Assembly: GCA_910587515.1 (NCBI GenBank)
Contig: CAJULW010000017.1
Span: 89,498 to 153,497 of the forward strand
Direction: 5' to 3'
DNA length: 64,000 nucleotides
Source of the DNA: an uncultured Duncaniella sp.
GTDB taxonomy: Bacteria > Bacteroidota > Bacteroidia > Bacteroidales > Muribaculaceae
The notes below the pieces were generated by a model. The model was not told the origin of the DNA. It ran no database searches and was given only the letters and a program-made list of their open reading frames with translations. A program made the position numbers and the translations under genes. Shown here piece by piece: positions 34,912 to 44,166 of this stretch (position 1 is its first letter; each line of letters starts with the position of its first letter).

Positions 34912-36246
34912 TTACAGTTGCATCTGGTTTTCCGCACCGAATTGTTCGGGCAGAGCATCTATCTCGTCTCGTATATCTTGTTTTTTACCTCCTTGACGTG
35001 TGGCGGTACGGCTTATAGACAACATTATGCCGAATGCTATGGCGGTCACCAGTATTGATGTGCCACCTTTGGACAGTAGTGGCAAAGGTTGGCCTGATAC
35101 CGGGAACACACCGCTGACGATGCCCATATGGAACAGTGCCTGAAAAGCTATCATGATGGCCATTCCAGTTACAGCGAGAGCGGGATAGGTGCGGTTGCAG
35201 TGCGATGCGATTCCTGAAGCTCTGCCGAGCAGCCATAAATACAGCATCAATACTATGAGGCCTCCGATGAGGCCGAGTTCTTCGATTATGATCGCGAAGA
35301 TATAGTCGGAGAAGGCGAGAGGCAGTCTGGAGGCTTCGCGAGAATTTCCTGGACCTACACCGTGTATTCCTCCGTTGGCCTGGGCCATATATGATAGGAT
35401 TTCCTGTCGGTTTTTGCCTACTGCCGGTACTTCCCATTTGGGAATTGAGTCTTCTGAATGACGTTGCAGGCGTGCTATCCATGTGTCGAGACGTGTAGGG
35501 TTTCTTTTACTGTCGGCCGTTACGGTCATTTCGGTCTGTTGTGTCTCATCCGCCGGTATTTCTTTGGGACTGCTGAGCAACAGATACAGAATGAACATGC
35601 CTCCACAAGCAGCGTATGCGAGAGTAAGCAGAAAGAGATGCCAAAATCTTACGCCTCCGACAATCATCATCGAGTAGCTTATGGCAAGAAGCAGAAGCGT
35701 GTTTGTCAAACCTTGTTCTATGAGTAGTCCGCTTAGTACTAGGACGATAACACCGGAATAGACTACCGCTTTGGATGTCACACCAACCTTTTTTGTATTC
35801 GGATTCCATGTCATCACCAGCGCTATCAGCAATACGGCTGAAAGTTTTACCATTTCGGCCGGATATATGCCTATGCCAAGGATTGTCAGCGAGCGTCTCG
35901 CTCCGTTTACTATTTCACCGAAAAACATTACATAGACCATCATGGCAACGCTCAGCATTGCGAACCCGAGGGTGAAAGGTATGAAATCCGAATAGTGGCG
36001 ACGCGATAGGAACCATACGAGGAAAGAACCTCCTGCAAGCATGACAAGATGGCGCAATATAGGCCCCATCACTCCTATGGACGATCCTGCCACTTCGCGT
36101 GACGAGGCGCTGTATAGTTCGATTGTAGAAATGATGCACAGGGCTATAAATATGCCCCAAATATGTTTATCGGCTTTCGCTACCGCTTTGGGTTTGGTGG
36201 ACGTCTGCGGTCCGTCTGCCTGAAGTGTATTAGTCTGGACGGCCAT
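34912..36246 (-). CDS. ftsW: Peptidoglycan polymerase FtsW (SEDS family)
   Basis: I choose the ATG at 36246 (444 residues, MAVQTNTLQ). The frame is open to 36333, but that start would overlap murD by 56 bp and adds an unlikely leader. About ten hydrophobic segments follow. SEDS landmarks are ARRSLTILGIGIYPAEMVKLS and, near the C terminus, SDYIFAIIIEELGLIGG and SKGGTSILV. FtsW polymerises lipid II at the septum with FtsI. A long periplasmic loop (around 240-300) contains many Thr and charged residues. Confidence 0.94.
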   Translation of the reverse strand: MAVQTNTLQADGPQTSTKPKAVAKADKHIWGIFIALCIISTIELYSASSREVAGSSIGVMGPILRHLVMLAGGSFLVWFLSRRHYSDFIPFTLGFAMLSVAMMVYVMFFGEIVNGARRSLTILGIGIYPAEMVKLSAVLLIALVMTWNPNTKKVGVTSKAVVYSGVIVLVLSGLLIEQGLTNTLLLLAISYSMMIVGGVRFWHLFLLTLAYAACGGMFILYLLLSSPKEIPADETQQTEMTVTADSKRNPTRLDTWIARLQRHSEDSIPKWEVPAVGKNRQEILSYMAQANGGIHGVGPGNSREASRLPLAFSDYIFAIIIEELGLIGGLIVLMLYLWLLGRASGIASHCNRTYPALAVTGMAIMIAFQALFHMGIVSGVFPVSGQPLPLLSKGGTSILVTAIAFGIMLSISRTATRQGGKKQDIRDEIDALPEQFGAENQMQL

Positions 36247-36277
36247 ATTTTTAACGTTGATGTTTAAGAACAGGAAA

Positions 36278-37630
36278 TTAAGATCCTGCAAGTTTGCGGA
36301 CTTCATCCTTGAACTTGCGTCCGCGGTCTTCATAGCTGCTGAAAAGATCGAAACTTGCGCAGCATGGCGAAAGAAGTACGGTGTCTCCGTCCGTTGCTAT
36401 CTCGGATGCGGTTTTGACAGCTTCGGATATGGAGTGGGTATCGTATATTTCGCTGATCTTTCCGCGGAAAAAGTCAAGGAGTTTGGTGTTGTCTTTTCCC
36501 ATACATACGATTGCTTTTACTTTTTCGCTCACAAGGGGCATGATTTCGTTGTAGTCGTTGCCTTTGTCTTTTCCTCCGAGAATCAGCACTGTGCCGGATG
36601 GCATCGACTCGAGAGCATACCAACAGGAATTGACGTTTGTCGCTTTTGAGTCATTGATGTATCGCACTCCGTTTATTGTCGCGGTATATTCGAGTCTGTG
36701 TTCTACGCCTTCGAAGTTTCCGAGAGCAGCCCGTATTTCTTCCTTGTCAATTTTCAGTATGCAGGCTGAAAGTGCGGCAGCCATGGAGTTGTAGAGATTG
36801 TGGAGTCCGTTGAGCGAAAGTTCTGCTCGGGGGATATTGAGGGTTGTCGCGGGGGTGTCGATTATCAGCGATGCTTCGTTATCGGCAAGATATGCTTTTG
36901 TCCCCACCTCGTGGTGTTCCGCGAACGGAAACATCATCGCTTCTGTCCTTATACGCTCAAGCTGGCGTGTGATCACCGGGTCGTCCTGCCAATAGATGAA
37001 TGCGTCTTGCGGAGTGAGATTGTTGAGTATGCGGAATTTCGCGTTTATGTAGTTCTGCATCTCATAGTCGTAACGGTCGAGATGGTCGGGGGTTATGTTG
37101 AGTATTACAGCTATGTTGGCACGAAAATCATACATGTTTTCAAGTTGGAAACTCGAAAGCTCTATCACGTAGACGTCATGTTTTTCGTGTGCCACCTGTA
37201 GTGCGAGACTCTGTCCGACGTTTCCGGCGAGACCTACGTTTATGCCTGCGTTTTTCAATATATGGTAGGTGAGTAGTGTCGTAGTCGTTTTTCCGTTGCT
37301 TCCGGTTATGCAGACCATCTTCGCATCGGTATATCGACCGGCGAATTCTATTTCGGAAATGACAGGTATGCCTTTTTCGTCAATGGCTTTGATGATCGGA
37401 GCGGTAGGTGGGATGCCCGGGCTTTTGACAACTTCGTCAGCTGTGAGAATACGGTCCATTGAGTGTCCCCCTTGCTCCCATTCGATGCCTTCGGAGTCAA
37501 GCATACGACGGTAATCTTCGGTGATGGAGCCGAAATCACTGAGAAAAACGTTCATCCCTTTTTTCTTTCCGAGTATAGCAGCGCCTACACCGCTTTCGCC
37601 TCCACCGAGTATGACGAGATTTTTTGACAT
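36278..37630 (-). CDS. murD: UDP-N-acetylmuramoylalanine--D-glutamate ligase
   Basis: 450 residues, normal length. N terminus NLVILGGGESGVGAAILGKKKG, P loop CITGSNGKTTTTLLTYHIL, then NITPDHLDRYD and NDSKATNVNSCWYALES, the MurD-specific block with the Mg/ATP-contact residues. It adds D-Glu to UDP-MurNAc-L-Ala. Only 1 bp separates its ATG from the mraY stop, so the two are probably translationally coupled. Confidence 0.97.
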   Translation of the reverse strand: MSKNLVILGGGESGVGAAILGKKKGMNVFLSDFGSITEDYRRMLDSEGIEWEQGGHSMDRILTADEVVKSPGIPPTAPIIKAIDEKGIPVISEIEFAGRYTDAKMVCITGSNGKTTTTLLTYHILKNAGINVGLAGNVGQSLALQVAHEKHDVYVIELSSFQLENMYDFRANIAVILNITPDHLDRYDYEMQNYINAKFRILNNLTPQDAFIYWQDDPVITRQLERIRTEAMMFPFAEHHEVGTKAYLADNEASLIIDTPATTLNIPRAELSLNGLHNLYNSMAAALSACILKIDKEEIRAALGNFEGVEHRLEYTATINGVRYINDSKATNVNSCWYALESMPSGTVLILGGKDKGNDYNEIMPLVSEKVKAIVCMGKDNTKLLDFFRGKISEIYDTHSISEAVKTASEIATDGDTVLLSPCCASFDLFSSYEDRGRKFKDEVRKLAGS

Positions 37631-37631
37631 T

Positions 37632-38897
37632 TTATCTTATTTTGAGGGTTACAAAAGTTATTACGGCAAGGAATATGCCGATGATCCAGAACCGCGTGAC
37701 AATTTTTGATTCCGGAATGGCCTGTATAGGAGCCTGGATCAAAGCCTCTATGCCTGAATTGCCGGGTTTCTGATAGTGGTGGTGTAGCGGTGTCATCTTG
37801 AATATGCGCTTTCCTTGTCCGTATTTCCGTTTTGTATATTTGAAATATGCCACTTGTAGCATTACCGACAGGTCTTCGACAAAGAAAATGGCACACAATA
37901 TGGGTATAAGCAGTTCTTTGTGTATAAGAATGGCGAATACGGCTATAATGCCTCCTATCGTAAGCGAGCCTGTGTCGCCCATGAATACTTGAGCCGGATA
38001 GGCATTGTACCATAGGAATCCGATCAACGCTCCGATGAAAGCCGACATGAAGACGACAAGCTCGGATGATTGCGGGATATACATTATATTAAGATATGTC
38101 GAGTAGACGAGGTTGCCTCCGAGATATGCCATGATCGCGAGGGCCACGCATATGATAGCGGAGGTTCCGGCGCAGAGTCCGTCAAGTCCGTCTGTAAGGT
38201 TGGCTCCGTTGCTTGTGGCCGTGACGGCTATTATCACAACGAATATGAACAGTATCCATCCTCCGGTCTGTGCGCGGTCACCCATCCATTGGGTCAGATA
38301 GGCATAATCGAAATTGTTTCCTTTGACAAATGGTATGGTGGTCTGTGTTGATTTTACATCCTTGGTTTCATTTATGACGACGGTTTCGGTATTTTCCTCT
38401 GAGTGTGTGACAGGCACGCTTTGGCGTTGTGTTATGTCCGGGCTGACATACATTGTTATGCCTACTATCAGTCCGAGTCCTATCTGGCCTATGATTTTGA
38501 ATTTGCCTTTCATTCCTTCCTTGTCGTGGCGCGTGATTTTGAGATAGTCGTCACAAAAACCGAGCGTGCCGAGCCAAATTGTCGAGATGAGCATCAACAA
38601 CATGTATATGTTGGACAGGTCTCCGACAAGGAGACAGGGGATGATGATTGAGATTATTATTATGACACCTCCCATTGTCGGAGTTCCTGTTTTCTGCATC
38701 TGTCCCTCAAGCCCGAGGTTGCGCACGATTTCGCCTACCTGCATCAGCTGCAGGCGGTCGATTATCTTACGGCCGAACACGAGGGCGATGAAAAGTGAAA
38801 GCAGCAAGGCTGCACCGGAGCGGAATGTGATGTAGCTCATCAGGCGCGATCCGGGAAAGTTGCTGTCTTGCAGGAGGTCGAATATATAATAGAGCAC
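37632..38897 (-). CDS. mraY: Phospho-MurNAc-pentapeptide transferase
   Basis: 421 residues from a GTG start; the N-terminal LYYIFDLLQDSNFPGSRLMSYITFR is the usual MraY beginning, which supports that codon. Catalytic blocks are GFCDDYLK, NLTDGLDGL and FMGDTGSLTIGG, spread over about ten membrane segments, plus TPLHHHYQKPG near the end. A roughly 60-residue polar insertion lies around residues 160-200 (with VTHSEENTETVVINETK), which is seen in Bacteroidetes MraY. It transfers phospho-MurNAc-pentapeptide to undecaprenyl phosphate, making lipid I. Confidence 0.96.
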   Translation of the reverse strand: MLYYIFDLLQDSNFPGSRLMSYITFRSGAALLLSLFIALVFGRKIIDRLQLMQVGEIVRNLGLEGQMQKTGTPTMGGVIIIISIIIPCLLVGDLSNIYMLLMLISTIWLGTLGFCDDYLKITRHDKEGMKGKFKIIGQIGLGLIVGITMYVSPDITQRQSVPVTHSEENTETVVINETKDVKSTQTTIPFVKGNNFDYAYLTQWMGDRAQTGGWILFIFVVIIAVTATSNGANLTDGLDGLCAGTSAIICVALAIMAYLGGNLVYSTYLNIMYIPQSSELVVFMSAFIGALIGFLWYNAYPAQVFMGDTGSLTIGGIIAVFAILIHKELLIPILCAIFFVEDLSVMLQVAYFKYTKRKYGQGKRIFKMTPLHHHYQKPGNSGIEALIQAPIQAIPESKIVTRFWIIGIFLAVITFVTLKIR

Positions 38898-38961
38898 TTT
38901 TGATCTAAAGTTTGATGTTTAAAATATTGGTGTTGTCTATGTTTTATCAGTTGTTCTTCAG

Positions 38962-40425
38962 TCAGGGTTTTTCGGATGCGATTATTTCGCAGACTATTTC
39001 CCGGTCATCGAAATGGTGTTTTACGCCTTTGATTTCCTGATAATCCTCATGGCCTTTTCCCGCTATAAGTATCACGGAGCCTTTTGATGCGAGCGTCGCG
39101 GCTGTCTTTATTGCCTGACGCCTGTCAGCTATATTGAGAGTGCGTGAGCGAGCTTCATTGTCGAGGCCTTCCTCCATGTCGCGCAGTATATCTTCGGGCT
39201 CTTCGAAACGTGGATTGTCAGAAGTCAGGATAAGGCGTTGACTGCGGGCCGCTGCTTCGCGGGCCATTATAGGACGTTTGCCTTTGTCGCGGTTTCCGCC
39301 GGCTCCGACGACGGTTATTATTTCACCGTCCTTGCCTATGACTTCGCGTATGGCGTTGAGCACGTTGACAACAGCGTCGGGTGTATGGGCATAATCGACA
39401 ATCGCTGTGTAGCCTTTCGGTGAGTGAAATGCCTGGAAACGTCCGGCTACAGGCACGAGACGTGACATTTCGCGTAACACATCCTCTTTGTCCCAACCGA
39501 GAAGGATGCAGGTTCCATAGACTGCTGTAAGGTTATAGGCATTGAATTTTCCGGTAAACAGCAATTCCACTTCGTTGCCGTTAAGGGAGAGCAGTGTTCC
39601 GTCTAGCCTCGATTCTATTATGCGTCCCCGGAAATCGGCTTCAGACCATAGCGAATAGGTGAGGCGTCTGGCCAGAGTGTTCTGCAGCATGATTTCTCCA
39701 ACCTTGTCGTCAGCATTGGTCAACGCGAAAGCCTGACGCGGAAGCATATCAAAAAATTTCTTTTTGGCAGCGAGATATGCGTCAAAAGTCTTATGATAGT
39801 CAAGATGGTCGCGGGTTAGATTAGTGAAGATCCCTCCTTCGAAATGCAGTCCGGCTATACGCTGTTGGTCTGCGGCGTGTGAGCTCACTTCCATAGCCGC
39901 GTACTCGCATCCGGATTCCACCATCAGATGGAGCATTTCGTTTAGAGTTATGGGGTCTGGTGTTGTGTGGTCGGTGGGATAGGCTTTGTCGTCGACATAG
40001 TTGCATACGGTTGAGAGCAATCCCGCCTTATGGCCGAGCAGCCGTGCCATCTCGTATATTAGTGTGGCGGTGGTGGTTTTGCCGTTGGTGCCTGTTACGC
40101 CTACAAGCTTTAACTTCCGTGACGGGTTGTCCCACCATTGTGATGCGAGATAGCCCAAGGCATGTGGCGTCGAGGGCACGACTATGTATGTCACATGTGT
40201 GGAAAGTTCAGATGGAAGTTGCTGGCACACTATAGCTGTAGCCCCTTTTTCAATGGCCATCGGTATGAATCCGTGTCCGTCGACGCTTACACCTGGTACG
40301 GCCACAAACAGAGTCCCTTCGCATACTTTGCGGGAGTCTGAAGTCAGGGCGTGTATGTTTTTATCGTCGTTTCCGACGATTTCCATTATTTCGAGCGGGG
40401 CGAGGAGTTCATTTAACTTTTTCAC
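38962..40425 (-). CDS. murE: UDP-MurNAc-tripeptide synthetase (meso-diaminopimelate adding)
   Basis: 487 residues from a GTG start (MKKLNELLAPLE). P loop GVTGTNGKTTTATLIYEMARL, then TPDPITLNEML and NLTRDHLDYHKTFDAYLAAKKKFF. The C-terminal DNPR motif (SDNPRFEEPEDIL) is the signature of enzymes that add meso-diaminopimelate rather than lysine, so the stem peptide is predicted to be DAP-type. Between ftsI and mraY in the cluster. Confidence 0.97.
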   Translation of the reverse strand: MKKLNELLAPLEIMEIVGNDDKNIHALTSDSRKVCEGTLFVAVPGVSVDGHGFIPMAIEKGATAIVCQQLPSELSTHVTYIVVPSTPHALGYLASQWWDNPSRKLKLVGVTGTNGKTTTATLIYEMARLLGHKAGLLSTVCNYVDDKAYPTDHTTPDPITLNEMLHLMVESGCEYAAMEVSSHAADQQRIAGLHFEGGIFTNLTRDHLDYHKTFDAYLAAKKKFFDMLPRQAFALTNADDKVGEIMLQNTLARRLTYSLWSEADFRGRIIESRLDGTLLSLNGNEVELLFTGKFNAYNLTAVYGTCILLGWDKEDVLREMSRLVPVAGRFQAFHSPKGYTAIVDYAHTPDAVVNVLNAIREVIGKDGEIITVVGAGGNRDKGKRPIMAREAAARSQRLILTSDNPRFEEPEDILRDMEEGLDNEARSRTLNIADRRQAIKTAATLASKGSVILIAGKGHEDYQEIKGVKHHFDDREIVCEIIASEKP

Positions 40426-40472
40426 CGTATATAATATATATGTATGTGTATATTGTTCGGATTATTTTTATT

Positions 40473-42554
40473 TCAATTGGCAAGGACGAGATGTACGCGA
40501 GTGCCTTTCGGTGGATTGCTTCCTGCTGACGGTGACATAGAGCGTACGTAGCCGGAGCCTGAATAAGTCACGTTGTATCCCGCTTTTTCAAGAGTGACGA
40601 GCGCGTCGCGAAGTCCGTAGCCTTTGACATCTGGCAATGCTCCGGATGAGACCTTGTCAGGAGACTTTAAGGCTCGTCTCGATGGGATCGCAAAGTCGGT
40701 TTTGACCTTCTCATATAGATTTCCTTTTATCGATGCGTAGAAAGTGGGCGAGGCATCTGAGGAGGAACTTTCGCGGTAGTCCGATGAATTGTCGAGCATT
40801 CCGCGGGAATAGAGTTTGAGGGCTATATTGCGGAGTACCTGGCCGGATGTGGTAGCTGCGCCAAAGAAATTTTTTGTCGGATGGCATGTCAGTACTACGC
40901 AGGAATATTTAGGATTTTCCGCCGGGAAGAATCCGCAGAAGGCAAGGCGTTTTTTACTTGGGTTGTATGCTCCGTTCTCTATCATGTAGCATGTGCCGGT
41001 TTTTCCGGCTATTCGTACGGTATTGTTGCGAAGGAAGCGTCCTGTTCCATGGTCGCCCCATACGACGTCGGTAAGCATTTTACGTACGATGGATGCCGTG
41101 CGTGGAGAGCAGGCTCGTCCGTCGCCCATGTATCCTACCGGTAGCACAGAATCGACAGTGCCTTTTATCTGTTTGACGAGGCGAGGTCTGACGAAGACAC
41201 CGTCATTGGCGATGGCATTGTAAATGGCGAGGGTATAGAGCGGTGGTATCTCTGTAGCATATCCATAGCTCATTCGGGAGAGTGCTATGCGTCCGCCCCT
41301 GTTCGATGGAACACTATCGAAACGAGGTGGCACTTCTCCGGCTATTCCGGTGTTCATGGGTTCAAGAAATCCGAGTTTTTTCACGCGGGAATAGAAAGCT
41401 CCGGGATTTTCGTCGTATTTTCGCGTTATTATGCGGGCCATGCCTATGTTTGACGATTGTTCGAGAACTTCACCTACGCGTATTGAAGTCGAATAGTGGG
41501 AGTCGGTTATTGCTCGTCCTCCTGCGTATGACCATCCTTTGCCGGTGGGGAGCACTTCGTTGAGGTTGTCGATTATGCCGTCTTCGACGGCTATCATCAT
41601 CGACAGTGTCTTTACGACCGATCCGGGTTCATAGCCCATGACCGCCCGGTTGCGGGCTTCTATATATCCCGTTCCGTTTGGATTGCGTTCAAGATTCGAT
41701 ATCGCTTTGATGTCACCGTTCTTTACATCCATGAGAACGGCCACTCCCCAATCGGCTCCACAGGTGTCGAGTACGTTGTTAAGCTCGCTTTCGACGATAT
41801 CCTGCATATTGATGTCGATTGTCGTTACTATATCGCTTCCGGGTACGGCCGGAACGTCTGTCCAGTCTGTGATCTTTTTGGTCAGGTTTATCATCTTGCT
41901 GTAGCCGATCTTGCCGTAAAGGAGAGAGTCGAGCGCTTTCTCAAGTCCGGATATTCCATGTATCTCCTTGCTTTCAGTCGTCTCTCCGACACCGCCTATG
42001 CTTCGTCGCGCCATATCTCCGTAGGGATTGAAGCGACGCATGTACTTCTCGAATGTAAGGCCGTTGCGGTTGCGGTTTTTAATACTGAAAAACGGAAATG
42101 TGCGCATCAGCTCCATGTCGGAATGCGAAAGTCCGGACATCAGCTTGTAGGCTCGCGGACGTTTCGCGCGTTCTTTTTCGAGTGGTTTCAGCAGATGTTT
42201 TTTCCAGGCTTCCGCATTTTTTACCGGGAAGTTTTCGGCCATTCTGGCAGCGAGATGTTCTATCGTGTCGCGCAAAAGTTTTTCGTTGAATTTTTCTGCG
42301 CGATAGTCGATTCGGGCCGTATAGAAATTGAGATTGGTGGCAAGGATGCTTCCGTCGGCCGCAAGTATGTTGCCGCGTCCAGGCACGATCACTTTTGTCT
42401 GTGTCAGGAGTTCGTTGGCGCGTTCGTTCCATTTGTCGGCATCCACGATGGTGGTGTCGCACAGTTTCACCACTATGCGGGCCGATAGCATCAATATGGC
42501 CACTATTACGAGGCCATAACGGAACAGAATGTTGCTGCGGTTGTCCTTTTTCAC
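40473..42554 (-). CDS. ftsI: Septal penicillin-binding protein (transpeptidase) with PASTA domain
   Basis: 693 residues from a GTG start. One N-terminal membrane segment (about 9-27), then the dimerisation domain (RGNILAADGSILATN). The transpeptidase motifs are all present: SVVK (active-site Ser in YEPGSVVKTLS), SSN and KTGT. Residues about 640-693 form a PASTA-like domain (PDVKGYGLRDALVTLEKAGY...). It cross-links septal peptidoglycan with FtsW. PASTA-bearing FtsI proteins are usual in Bacteroidetes. Confidence 0.96.
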   Translation of the reverse strand: MKKDNRSNILFRYGLVIVAILMLSARIVVKLCDTTIVDADKWNERANELLTQTKVIVPGRGNILAADGSILATNLNFYTARIDYRAEKFNEKLLRDTIEHLAARMAENFPVKNAEAWKKHLLKPLEKERAKRPRAYKLMSGLSHSDMELMRTFPFFSIKNRNRNGLTFEKYMRRFNPYGDMARRSIGGVGETTESKEIHGISGLEKALDSLLYGKIGYSKMINLTKKITDWTDVPAVPGSDIVTTIDINMQDIVESELNNVLDTCGADWGVAVLMDVKNGDIKAISNLERNPNGTGYIEARNRAVMGYEPGSVVKTLSMMIAVEDGIIDNLNEVLPTGKGWSYAGGRAITDSHYSTSIRVGEVLEQSSNIGMARIITRKYDENPGAFYSRVKKLGFLEPMNTGIAGEVPPRFDSVPSNRGGRIALSRMSYGYATEIPPLYTLAIYNAIANDGVFVRPRLVKQIKGTVDSVLPVGYMGDGRACSPRTASIVRKMLTDVVWGDHGTGRFLRNNTVRIAGKTGTCYMIENGAYNPSKKRLAFCGFFPAENPKYSCVVLTCHPTKNFFGAATTSGQVLRNIALKLYSRGMLDNSSDYRESSSSDASPTFYASIKGNLYEKVKTDFAIPSRRALKSPDKVSSGALPDVKGYGLRDALVTLEKAGYNVTYSGSGYVRSMSPSAGSNPPKGTRVHLVLAN

Positions 42555-42591
42555 TGATTGCGGATTGAATGATTGGAGAGGATGCTGATAT

Positions 42592-42906
42592 TTATTTAGG
42601 TATTTTGTATGGTGGTTGTGACTGTACTTTCAGATTGAGATGCAGAGAGTCTACAAGCTGTTGCATTGATGTTTCGCGTATGCGACCCATGAACGCGCTG
42701 CGTTCGCGTGCTTTTTCGTTTGTCACTATTTCAAGTTTACGTTCGAGAGCCGCTATTTTCTCCATATTGGTCTGGCATGTGTATTTGGTGGTTATGTAGA
42801 CCATTATGACCAGTATACATATAAGCACGGGTAGCCAGTGTCTGGCGAAGAAATCGCTTGACAAGACTTGTCCACGAAATAGTCGCGTGATTATATTGGC
42901 TTTCAT
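42592..42906 (-). CDS. ftsL: FtsL-like cell division protein
   Basis: 104 residues from the ATG at 42906; the frame opens one codon earlier at TTG. One membrane segment (about 26-40, LPVLICILVIMVYITT) is followed by a predicted coiled coil (MEKIAALERKLEIVTNEKARERS), the layout of FtsL. Little sequence is conserved in this family, so the assignment depends on topology and its place between rsmH and ftsI. FtsL pairs with FtsB/FtsQ in the divisome. Confidence 0.85.
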   Translation of the reverse strand: MKANIITRLFRGQVLSSDFFARHWLPVLICILVIMVYITTKYTCQTNMEKIAALERKLEIVTNEKARERSAFMGRIRETSMQQLVDSLHLNLKVQSQPPYKIPK

Positions 42907-42939
42907 CAACTTTTGTTCTATTGGTTCGGTGGTTGGTGC

Positions 42940-43854
42940 TTACAGTTTGATTGCGGTGCGGAGTTTTGCGCTGCGCGATCGCGGGTTGCGTTCGATCTCT
43001 TCTTCGCCAGGCACAATCGGTTTCCCTCCCAGGGTTTTCATCGGAGCGTTGACCTTTCCAAAGAAATCTTTGTCGACTTTGCCGGAAAAATTTCCCGTTT
43101 TCATGAAGTTCTTTACCATACGGTCTTCAAGACTGTGATATGTGATGACCACGAGTCTTCCACCTGGTTTCAGAACCTTCAACGCTCCTTCGAGAAGATC
43201 CTTTAGCGCGCCCATCTCGTCATTGACTTCTATTCTGAGGGCTTGGAATAGCTGGGCGAGTTCTTTTTTTTCTTTTCTTGGATCGATATGCGCCTTGACC
43301 GCCTCGATGAGAGCTCCGATGGTATTTATCTCTGCCTCGGACCTGGCTTTGATTATCGAGCGTGCCATCGCACGGCTTTGTTTCAACTCACCGTAGATAT
43401 AGAGTGTGTCAGCGAGTTTTTCTTCTGTGTAACCGTTCACGATGTCAGTGGCCGACCGTCTTGCCAGGCGGTTCATCCTCATGTCGAGCGGGCCGTCGAA
43501 GCGGAAAGAAAAGCCGCGTTTGGTGTCGTCGAAATGATGAAACGAGACACCGAGGTCTGCGAGTATTCCATCTACGGCATCGACATCGTAATATCTCATG
43601 AAGTTTGTGATGAAACGGAAGTTTGAATAAACCATTGTGAAACGTTCGTCTTCGGGGGCGCGACTTACCGCGTCCTCATCTTGGTCGAATGCATACAAAT
43701 GGCCTCCTTCCGGAGCGTCGAGCAATTCTACTATGGCCTTGGAGTGTCCTCCTCCCCCGAATGTTGCGTCGACATATATACCTCCGGGGCGAATGTCGAG
43801 AGCTTCGATGGTTTCGGGTAGCAGTGCGGGTATGTGATATACTTCTTCGCTCAT
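42940..43854 (-). CDS. rsmH: 16S rRNA (cytosine(1402)-N(4))-methyltransferase
   Basis: 304 residues. Starts YHIPALLPETIEAL; the SAM-binding block is YVDATFGGGGHSKAIVE, then GILADLGVSFHHFDDTKRGFSFRFDGPLDMRMN, FQALRIEVNDE and VITYHSLEDRMVKNF, all hallmarks of RsmH (MraW). It methylates C1402 in 16S rRNA. It is the first gene of the cluster here; mraZ, its common upstream neighbour, is missing. Confidence 0.97.
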   Translation of the reverse strand: MSEEVYHIPALLPETIEALDIRPGGIYVDATFGGGGHSKAIVELLDAPEGGHLYAFDQDEDAVSRAPEDERFTMVYSNFRFITNFMRYYDVDAVDGILADLGVSFHHFDDTKRGFSFRFDGPLDMRMNRLARRSATDIVNGYTEEKLADTLYIYGELKQSRAMARSIIKARSEAEINTIGALIEAVKAHIDPRKEKKELAQLFQALRIEVNDEMGALKDLLEGALKVLKPGGRLVVITYHSLEDRMVKNFMKTGNFSGKVDKDFFGKVNAPMKTLGGKPIVPGEEEIERNPRSRSAKLRTAIKL

Positions 43855-44166
43855 CTAAACGGTTGTGTATGGCGGGTTTATTGGAGGGTGTAAAATTACA
43901 AAAATTTACAAAACTAAACAGTATAAAAATCTTGTTTTTTTTAATAATTTATTAACATGTGGGTAGTGTGTTGAAAATCAGAGGCAAAATGTATTTACAA
44001 ATGTAAATCCAGGACCTGTGTTATATTATCGTACTTTTTCATTGAAATAGTATGCTTATCTTTGTAAAGCAATCTGTTGAGGGCTTAAAACGCTTGGGTG
44101 ATGTGGTGAAAGCGTTTGTCTGAAACAGAGTGCAATATCGAATAGCTGAAAACGTTTATAATTATT
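43855..44166. other. Divergent intergenic region between rsmH and rdgB
   Basis: 312 bp, AT-rich, with no credible gene and in particular no mraZ. On the minus strand a weak -7-like TAATTTTA lies at 43891-43898 without a good -33 box, so the promoter of the division cluster is unresolved by eye. On the plus strand are the rdgB -7 element (44057-44064) and a leader hairpin (44088-44117). Confidence 0.6.
44057..44064 (+). promoter_or_regulatory. -7 element upstream of rdgB
   Basis: TATCTTTG, with only a T-rich stretch where the -33 box is expected. The leader would be about 95 nt and contains an 8-bp inverted repeat (44088-44095 with 44110-44117). Confidence 0.5.

Noticed and set aside
36247..36333. 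Longer N terminus for FtsW
   Set aside because: It would overlap murD by 56 bp; the ATG at 36246 lies just after the murD stop and fits the family.
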